Assembly: GCF_963678975.1 (NCBI RefSeq)
Contig: NC_089275.1
Coordinates: forward strand, 15,443,220 to 15,507,219
Source: Dysidea avara
Lineage: Eukaryota > Porifera > Demospongiae > Dictyoceratida > Dysideidae
Direction: 5' to 3'
Length of the DNA: 64,000 nt
Numbering within the stretch: position 1 is the stretch's first letter; the number at the start of each line of letters is the position of its first letter. Below the pieces are notes generated by a model. That model was not told where the DNA came from. It did no database searches and saw only the letters and a program-made list of their open reading frames with translations. The position numbers and the translations under genes are program-made. Of the stretch, positions 55,496-64,000 are shown piece by piece.

Positions 55496-56314
55496 CAGCG
55501 TTGAAACCGGGTCGGGTCATCCGGGTCACATTTTCTCCGGGTCATCCGGGTCTGACCCAGATTGGATCACGTGAGAAACGAAATTGTTCGTTTGACGACG
55601 TGGAACTTATAAACGCTATCGTGTAGCTCTTTCGTGAGCCACACCCATTACCAACATATGCTCAGCCACGCCTATTTGTTAGTAAGTGCAGTATGTAGCA
55701 CGAAACTGAGGGTATCTATGGTAAGGGGTAGCTATTGTCAGTAGATAAAGACCTTTTTTTTTTTTTTTTGTGGTCTTCAACCTACAGCCAGGGGGCATTT
55801 TTTCCCGGGCCCCAACCTGAAAGGGGCCCCAGGAGGCCCCATGAAGGGCCCCCTGAATACCTGTTTAAAAGATCGATATACTCTAATAGAACAGTCAGAT
55901 CTAAATACTCTAATAGAGCAGTCACAGTATTCTTCAGAGGAGCAGTGTAGCAAGTTTATAGATAAGGAGATGTGGTTGGTGATGGGTAGTTATTGTCATT
56001 GTCAGCAGGTTGTGACCTTTTTTTTTTTTTTTTTTTTTGGTCTTCAACTTACAACTTGGGTGAAGGGCCCCACTTTAACTCTTTGCCCTGGGCCCCTTAA
56101 TTTCTCTGGGCGGCCCTGCCTACAGCTAGGCTGAAGTTGCAATATTTACTCAACACGAATCGAACGCTCAAAATGTAGACTCGTTCGCTCGCCCGAGACT
56201 AGCCGAAACACGTCTCGGCTTTATTTAATCCGGGTCACATCCGGGTCTGACCCGGATTGCTATCCGGGTCAGTGGGTCATCCGGGTCAGCAGTAGTGACC
56301 CGGTTTCAACGTTG
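55496..56314. mobile_element. 819-bp hAT-type MITE
   Basis: TIRs CARCGTTGAAACCGGGTC with many inner CCGGGTCA repeats; exact 8-bp target duplication GTACATAC (55488-55495, 56315-56322). Two related inner blocks follow T-runs at 55755 and 56019, with CTCTAATAGA motifs between (55881-55925). No transposase. Confidence 0.88.
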
Positions 56315-56322
56315 GTACATAC

Positions 56323-57149
56323 ATTTTGAGAAAATCTCAATATTTTTTTTATAGAGGTTTTCTGTCAGAGGTGAAAATGTATTGACTTTATTTCATGTGA
56401 GAGAAGGAGACAGAAAGTGCAGTAGTGTGTTTGTATTGTTTAAATTTTTTTTTTGACTTTTTTAATAGTGAGTGACAGTACTGGAGAATAGGTACCTCTA
56501 GACAAGAGACAAGTACAGTAGCTTACATATACACATCACAAGGGCAGCCCCAGGATTTTTAGTGACTGGTTTCCAAACCTCCTGTTACATAAACACTAAG
56601 GGATGCTTCCCCAGAAAATTTTGGAAATCATGCATTCTGAAATTGAATTTCGTAGCAATTCTAGCCAAAAACATCTTTAAAACACTAAATAAAACGTTAT
56701 TTGAATTATTGTAATAGACTTGCTTGTGCTGGTGTAGTAGCTAGGAGCACGCAAAAGAAGTGGAGCACTTTGAAATTAGAAGTGCACAATGCCATTCCAG
56801 GGGCATATAAAAGTGCAGTCATATAATGTTCATGCTGGCTGTGCAAATACAAAAGAATAGACCAATTCAAGGTAATTACAGTGCAATAGTTTGAGAAGAT
56901 TTAGATGAAAGAGATGCTGCTTGCCTTCGTTGTTGCAAAAGATCAATGACTGGACTTTTGTGAATACAAGCCTTAATATTCTTCATCCAGAGTGCTTTAT
57001 CATTCTAATTTTGTGCTTGAATCCTGTATACATCATGATTACCTGTAAAGAAGATTTATGTAACTCTAAACAGTAAAGCAGTGTCATAATATACATGTAC
57101 ATGACACATACACACATGCACATGCACGCACACACACACACACACACAC
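56323..57149. other. Intergenic with (CA)n end
   Basis: No gene recognised; a (CA)n tract at 57110-57149 is the insertion target of the hAT element. Confidence 0.5.
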
Positions 57150-57157
57150 TCACACAC

Positions 57158-59748
57158 TAGGGATGAGCCTATTTTGCTTTTTTTTTCACCTATTTTTCTT
57201 TCTGGCAATTCTTTTTTTTTCAACCTATTTTGCTCGATATTTTGCTCAAAATTTATCTATTTTGCTCAATGGTAATTAAAACATATAGCTACATAGTTTA
57301 CACACAACATATATGAGTAGTTCATACAAGCACAACTAGAAATTGTTTAATCCTACATGTCCTGTTGGTTATGGTTAAATCTTAACATTACAGATGCCTC
57401 AATATAATCTCTAAGAGCATTATCTTGCAGATCTCCGAATCCTGTATTCAGCAATGAAAATACTCTCTCTGCTGCAGCTGAGGAAGGCTGTATTGCTAAG
57501 ACTTTTTTAACTCCATGTGACCAAGACGGCAAATCCATTGAATTTAGTTTCCACCATTCAAGTGCACTGAGGTCAGAGCTAATTCCATCAGCTTTTGCTA
57601 TGTAAGTAGGGAGCTCAGCTTTCAACCTTTCCAATTCACTGTCTTATGCAGGGATAACTCGCAATGAATTGACATGTGAAACATCTGGTTTAAGTGTGGC
57701 AAGCTTGTGTGGATTAAAAATTTGAACTGCTTTGAATGCAGACATTGGAACCTGTAATGAGGACTCTAGCTGATGCTGAAAATACTCGAGGGCTTTTTGC
57801 ACACAGTTTTTAGCATAAATGAGCAGTCTCTGCTGTACAGAAGTTTGTGTTGAAATAGTTCGTATAACAGCTTCAGTATTAGGTGTGTGTGCAACCCTAA
57901 TTGCTGCAACAACCCTTTGCACTTCCTCGTAACATGTAAAAGCCAATGGGCCATCTCCCTCAAGATTATAGGTAGCCTTGACAAAAACCTCTCCCCAATC
58001 AATCACAGAAGCAAGTTCCAGCTTCAGATGTTTCAGCTTTTCTGGATTTGTTAAAATTGCTAGCAACCTTGGCCGGGAAGAAGGTCCCAGATCAGTGTTG
58101 TGGTTCAGAAAGGGTTCAATTTCACCAAACTGGACCATCATTTGTTTCATAAGCTCCCACTTACTCCACCACCTAGTAGCACTGTATGATGCCATTGTTT
58201 GTCCCGTTCGCTGCTTCCAAAGGAACTTAGCCTTAATACTGTGGGAAAAAAGTGTCAGCCAATTTGTAACAAACTCTGTAAGGTTTGGAATGTTGAAATG
58301 TTCCCCGACTCGATCAATTGTGTGGCTAAAGCAACCAACATCAAATATTTTAGGATACACAATTTTGACTATTCTCATTGCTACGCCATTTACTGAAGCT
58401 CTGTCCCACATTGCAGCAATGAGGTGATCCGTGGAAATGCTGTAATTGATTGATAGCACTTGTATTAACTCATGCGCAATTTCCTCTCCAGTAAGGGACT
58501 TTGATAGCAATCTGATACAGAGTAGCTGCTGCTGGACATTCCATGAATCATTGATATAACGGACCAAAATAGCTAGTGCCTCTCCACAGTGTGATGTACC
58601 ATCAAAAATAACACTTAACCATTTTCCTTGTATTGACAGCTTGATATTCTGCTTTTCTTCCTCCAAAATAAATGGAATTAAGTCAAACAAATGCCTCCTG
58701 TCTGTAAGACGATGCCCAGTCTCTTCCAAAAGCTCACGAAAATGCCCTACTTTACTGAGGGGTACACCAGCTTGTAGAAATGTTTTCACTACTTTAACAC
58801 GAAAGACTTGTTGCTCTGGAAGTGTCTCACCTCTTGCATGCACTTCTTCATTGTACTTTCTAAGAGATTCCGCGATGTCTTGATCTTTCACTTTCCGTTG
58901 CTCTAGCCTTTTCTTTCCATCACTGTGTTTGGTTGACTTGATATGGTAGCTAATGCTACTTTTCTTCAGTGGCAATTCTTCCCTACACCCCTGGCAAAAA
59001 GCTTACTGGATGATACAATGAATGGTTCTGTCGGAAATTCTTTAACCCTTTGCTGAGGCTTGATACCTTTTGGATTACTTGGACAGCTAGAGCGTGCTCT
59101 TCTCTTGCCAGTTGGTGGGTTCTTCGTAACTTTTCGCTTACGAGACAGCTCTGACATGTTTGGGGCTTTAAGAACACTTAGCAAGGAAACAGAAGAATTT
59201 CCACTACGCATAGAAGAATCAGATTCGATGCTTACAGCTTGGCTAGAGATATTTGTCACCTGATCAGATTCGTTTTCACTATGGCCACCATCTTCTACTG
59301 CGACTCGATCTTCCATCGCATTTCCATCACTGTCGCTACTAGATTCAGAGTCCAACTGATTTAAAACGTTCATGGCGGGGCTGGAATAGCAATAGCTGGA
59401 ACGATTCTCACAATTAATTTAGCCTCGTGATTAACACCAACAAAGAAATTACCAACCTCGTTAACAGCTCGTGTTAGACAGTGTATTGTCAAATTCGATT
59501 GTGGGTTATGCACCAAGGCACTATGATTCAGTCATGATATTATAAAGAGGAAACTCGTTGTATGGTATGTTATCTTACTTCTGTGTGTTTCATGTACTCA
59601 TACTGCAGTAATATCACTCGTTTTGCCGTTAGACTATATAACATAGTTAATTTTGCTGAAATTTCCTTCTATTTTTCCAGCATTTTGCTCTTTGCTTTTA
59701 TGTTCCTATTATTCTAAACATTTTGCGGGCAAAATCGGCGCATCCCTA
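57158..59748. mobile_element. Near-complete hAT transposon (2591 bp)
   Basis: TIRs TAGGGATGMGCCKATTTTGC; exact 8-bp target duplication TCACACAC (57150-57157, 59749-59756) within a CA microsatellite. TATTTTGCTC-type words repeat near both ends, as subterminal motifs do in hAT elements. Carries one minus-strand transposase gene. Confidence 0.92.
57353..59373 (-). pseudogene. hAT transposase with one frameshift and one stop
   Basis: Starts MNVLNQLDSESSSDSDGN (59373): an acidic/serine-rich, then basic (KRKVTKNPPTGKRRARSS) N-terminus. A one-base deletion near 58990 shifts into a BED-type zinc finger (CQGC...SYHIKSTKH). The catalytic region follows: SVIFDGTSHCGEALAIL (first D), AAMWDRASVNGVAM and DVGCFSHTIDRVG, then SATRWWSKWELM. 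TAA at 57641-57643 precedes the dimerisation domain (LERLKAELPTYIAKADG, EWWKLNSMDLPS, PSSAAAERVFSLLNTGF, DYIEASVMLRF). Otherwise full length (~670 codons), so inactivation is recent. Confidence 0.88.
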
Positions 59749-59849
59749 TCACACACACACACAATCTTGTGACCAGACCACTTTTCCCATTTTGTATTTG
59801 TGTGGGGGAAAGGGTATGTTGTAACTCCAATAAACATTTCAATTTGAAG

Positions 59850-61475
59850 CCACAGTTTCTGGGATATTTTGATGTGTTGCAAACAACCATTAACATTTTT
59901 ATTCCTTGTTCCCGCTGCAGCTATCACAAAAAGCATGCAATGTACATACAAGATTTCTCTTGCTTGTTTGCAGCTTGTTTGTAACCCTTCAAACAACCCC
60001 CAGAATCTGGGAATTTAGAATTTACTGGAGGTACTCCAGACCCACCCAAGAGAAAAATGGTAGTGTGGGTAACACACACACTACATATATACACACTACA
60101 CAAACACACACACAGACACACACACCTGTTACTACACCCTTTTTGGCATCCTTCTTGCAAGACTTGATTGTGTCACCTTCAGATCTAGAACTGCTCATGC
60201 CTGCTATATTTTCCTGGAATATCTCAAACATGAACTGCAGTGAAATCATTCAACAGTGACTTGTGACCTACATAGCACTAATTACAAATGTACCGGCTTT
60301 TTGGAATCACTGCCATCCCTGATCTTTAGATTCTCCAGTGGAATAATCCCTAGAGGACCTTTATCCTATAATGATAGTACAATCATACCTTAACTATGAT
60401 GATTTTATAGCCTTACTTGAGGAGACTTGAAGTATTAGAGACAATTGTCAGTTAATATGAACCAGCATTTTTTCCAGGTCTTGTGTCTCCCACCTTCCTT
60501 TACCAGCCACCCCTGGTGGTCTGGGCTAAAAAATGTCTCTGCCAGATCACTTCCACCCTCGGGACGAGGCAACGCTTCCTTCTTAATGCATTCATAGTAA
60601 CTCTATTGTTTGAAAAGAGTTTTTGTATACCATTAAATCATGTAGATAATATTTGTTCGAACCGTTAAAAGGTCTTGTGGCAGGTCATTTCCATTATCCA
60701 ATCCTCTGTTCATTGTAATAAAGCTCTCCAAAGTAGGCTATGATAGTATGCTTGATTATGTAATCACATTATATTCTATATCATGCACACCTTGTCCTAT
60801 ACATTAGGATTATGTAGTCCAGTATTGAGTATTATGACCGAGAATGACAAAACATAGCAGGTATCTATGAAGATTGAATACATAACACTAGTACTGTATA
60901 ATAATTAGGACAATACTATACTAACCTGCACAACTAAAGATACCAGGGTTACAAGAACAATATCGAGCAGCAAATATTTCCATCATCCGGTCAATCTGTT
61001 GTGACTCTCCTGGCAACACAAAACTATTCAGGTATGCTCTTAATGCATTCACTAGGTCCATCAATTCGAACTGTAGTAGCTGTACAAAACATTTTAATAC
61101 TGACTGGTTGAATTCCTTCCTGTAATTGCATAGCAGTTATTATTGGTAGCTAAGGTTTCTGAATCAGTAATCTCCCTTACGCTGATCCAAAGTATTCACC
61201 AATTGAGACTTTATTTAGTATATCGGCTCCCTCATACAGGAAAACGGCCACATCTTCAGGTGCCCTGTTTAATAGTCCGTGCTGTATCAGAAAATTGATT
61301 CCCTGAAAATGATAAGAAAATCAGAATCTAATAGATAAAAACTGCAAAGTATGATTAATGATAACAAAAACACATTACACCATTATACACACACAATTAT
61401 GCATGTATCACCTCTGATGGACGATTACCAAAACGCATTCTTCCTGTTCTCCATAATTCTTCAGTGGGGATTTTT
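59850..61475 (-). pseudogene. Cytohesin-like ARF-GEF (Sec7 + PH), split gene with internal stops
   Basis: Exons (minus): 61475-61412, 61302-61181, 61119-60926, 60864-60791, 60737-60663, 60602-60417, 60365-60294, 60234-60126 and perhaps one near 59970-59850. All join in frame at GT-AG sites. Sec7: [152 protein letters not shown]. Stops: TAG at 60797-60799 (avoidable by an in-frame donor GTATAG at 60802) and TAA at 60435-60437 where cytohesins have Tyr. IGEYFGS replaces the IGDYLGE end that carries the catalytic Glu of active Sec7 domains. N-terminal coiled coil not seen. A duplicated, decaying paralogue is most likely. Confidence 0.8.
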
Positions 61476-61678
61476 CTAAAGTAAATATAATCAGACCAGT
61501 ACTAACACATACTCTGCATAGTTTATTCTTTTGTCAATACATAGTTACGATACTGACATTACAGTAACTCACAAATAAGCCAACCATTTTAACACTTAAA
61601 TACTTCAATTAAAAGTCCTACACACAGGTAGCACACAAAGTGATAATGAGAAGTGTTTTATTAAAATTCTAAGACAGT

Positions 61679-62188
61679 CAGTGTTGGGGGTAACGCGTTA
61701 CATAAGTAACATGCTGCGTAATAAGTATTACTTTTGTGATAACGAAAGTAATATAAGTATATAACGAAATATGCTGTAAAAACAGGTAATATAACTCAAG
61801 TTACTTTACTTGCAAATGTAATACGTTACCTAAATAATGAAGTTACTGTAACGAGTCTAAAATTATTACTTTAAGTAATGAAGTTACTAATCTTGTTAGT
61901 TGTCCACTGAGCCACTACGTAGTAACGAAGCCTACTGAATAAAGCTTATTCACTAGCTTCTTGCTTATAACCAAGATTTGCACATTAACGAAATCATGTC
62001 ACGTGATAAAGTGGTAGTTTCACACGTGACAGCTTAAGGCTGTGGACACAAAGTAATATAATATGTAATATATTATAGTTACTTTATTATATAGGTAATA
62101 TAATATGTAACTGTTACTAAGTAGTTCAGTTGTAAATAATATGCAATATGTAATGAGTTACATTTATAAAGTAGCTGTGCCAACACTG
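61679..62188. mobile_element. 510-bp hAT-type MITE (GTAAC-rich)
   Basis: TIRs CAGTGTTGG; the body is full of GTAACGCGTTAC/AAGTTACT words. Flanks AAGACAGT and TAGATAGT match 6 of 8 bases, consistent with a decayed 8-bp duplication. It lies upstream of the first recognised cytohesin exon. Confidence 0.75.
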
Positions 62189-64000
62189 TAGATAGTAATG
62201 CACCTGAGGCCATGCTGATATGCGTCAGCATCACTCTAAAGAGGCCAGTGAAATCATAATTTAGATGGGGAAGTTGGCCTTTCAATTAGGGTATATGGGA
62301 CCATCTGAGTGAAAACTCTACTTGTTTGCATTTTCCTCGAACTTCTTTTAACCAATGGACTGTTAAAGCTTTGGCATTACCTGGTATTCTTACTCTCAAA
62401 GAATAGGTCAATCCACTAGTATATCAATTATTCAAGTCTTCTTTCACTGTTTACTGAAGTAATTAAAGCACACAAAAAGTTTTTTTTTGTAACATGCATT
62501 TTTTACCCATGGCATTTATTTATCTCAAAACCAGAATTGCATACACTGGACGTGTTTTTGCTTAGCAGGTCATAGACAATTCAACAGTACATGTATATAG
62601 TACGTAATTCATTTATTTCACTAATAGTTATACAACTATCAACAGCAGAGTAGTAGACACTGCCACACCAGATAAATTCCTGCTCTCATTTACCATTCAT
62701 GTAATTATTAATCAGCACCATACATTTGCATACAAGCAAGTAGTTCATTTTTTAAAAGGACTATGAAACTTTGAAAGCCAGCATCAATAAAAACTACATA
62801 ATATCAGCATATTTAAAACTTATACACTATATGCCATACATCAATACAGATGAAAACCTTGTTTTCTCATTCACCAATACTCAAGCAAGAAACTTTATAC
62901 ACCCATAAACACTATCATTACATGACTATTGTTCAGTGGCAAATTACATTATTTGCAAACTTCCTTGGATACACTATAAGTAGTACTTTCTCAGTATAGT
63001 ATAGCTGTAGACAGTATGCCTTTGTAGGGCATCCCCACGTAATGTGTGTTTCCGTTTCACGTACTGTTGGCTACATTTTAATATTAACACATTTTTTTTG
63101 CTTTTAGTAGTTTATGGTATGAAATTATTCTAAGACACAATACACTTAAAAACTATACACCCCACCACAAAACCGGTCATATTTCCAGGGGTTTGTAACT
63201 CGTAAAACCCCTATACGAGATTTCATATCTTTAACTTTTCCTAAAACTTCAAAGATTTTATGGCAAGATTTCAAGATGCCAGAGCAAAAAAAATTGTGGC
63301 ATTAGGAATAATTAGATCACGATATGCTTAGATCCAGAAATTTACAGCAACTTTCCTGAGTGAAGAACGAAAACTTTTACAAATGAAGATTTCAGATTCT
63401 AGAAGCCATATGAGAGTTGTGGATTAATGTAAGGTGTAGTACATGTAATGCTGAGTACACGAAAATATACAAAGTCCTATGAAGAATAATGTGTAAAAAG
63501 TTTTACAGCCTAATCATTAGTTATTAAACCCGAGATTGCTGAAATTGTAGAGTAGGAATCATCTATTTGTATGCCTTTATACGATGAAGCCTTACACTAT
63601 TATTTCCATACTAACACTGGCACTATAAAATTATAATGTCAATGCCAAAGATATACATTTTTTGACCAACAGAACTCAGAGCCGGAGTTACAGAAAGGTT
63701 ATGGTTAAAGTGACTACTTCTTTAAAAGGCAAGCTGTCTATAGCTATTTTGTTCCTGATGTCTCCAATCGTTAAGCCACTCCAAATTGAATCGTTGTTTC
63801 CGATCCACCATCCACATAGCTTTTTGTGTAGAAAGTCTTTTTATTCTGTAAAGTAACATATTTTAGTATCACAGTACTGGACTTGCTAACAAATGCATGG
63901 TGAAGGCGATGACTGTGCTAGTTACATGATAAAATTTATCTATGTTAGCCTGTCAATAGTTTTCCCACTTATCTCAGTGTACAAAGCACATATTATAGTT
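62189..64000. other. AT-rich end of window, nothing recognised
   Basis: No exon with both splice sites and a protein-like frame was found. It could include upstream exons or the promoter of the cytohesin-like gene. Confidence 0.4.

Noticed and set aside
57978-58427. 149-codon plus-strand frame
   Set aside because: Antisense shadow of the hAT transposase.

Overview
The window looks like AT-rich metazoan nuclear DNA. Introns are very short (about 50-270 bp, GT-AG), real exons are split, animal signalling domains are present (Sec7-PH cytohesin, TRAF/MATH), and LINE, Tc1/mariner, hAT, Merlin-type and foldback elements are dense. A sponge-like genome fits the compact introns and repeat load, but that is inference; no rRNA, tRNA or mitochondrial marker fixes the taxon.

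Layout. 1-13000: a small secreted-protein gene occurs three times in tandem. Copies 1 and 2 each carry one premature stop; copy 3 (12008-12753) is open across three exons. An unrecognised minus-strand gene (5027-6236) may lie between copies 1 and 2. 14376-15082: last exon of an acidic Ser/Pro/Glu-rich protein. 15156-19196 and 41101-46185: two arms of a ~4 kb inverted duplication about 22 kb apart, each with a MATH-domain ORF and a long-terminal-repeat DNA transposon. The right arm holds three extra insertions that are empty sites in the left arm, and the left arm ends exactly at the transposon's end. 19200-41100: nested mobile DNA, with two tail-to-tail LINEs, a 0.67 kb and a 1.5 kb foldback element, a split Tc1 transposase gene, a 9-bp minisatellite and a PHD-finger reverse-transcriptase gene broken by two LINEs and a 2.9 kb DNA element. 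46100-51700: palindromic MITEs, otherwise little. 51735-52662: a decayed Merlin/ISXO2 transposase. 53134-54935: two minisatellite blocks. 55496-56314 and 61679-62188: hAT-type MITEs. 57158-59748: a near-complete hAT element with 8-bp target duplications. 59850-61475: a cytohesin (ARF-GEF) gene with clear splice sites but stop codons inside it.

The likely host genes are the tandem secreted family, the acidic protein, the two MATH ORFs, the unrecognised minus-strand gene and the cytohesin relic. The rest is mobile or repeated. The most informative features are the transposon-bounded inverted duplication with its empty/filled site pairs, the repeated C-to-T changes at arginine CpG codons in the secreted family, and a dispersed near-palindrome (CTCTAWTAGAG) at many loci.
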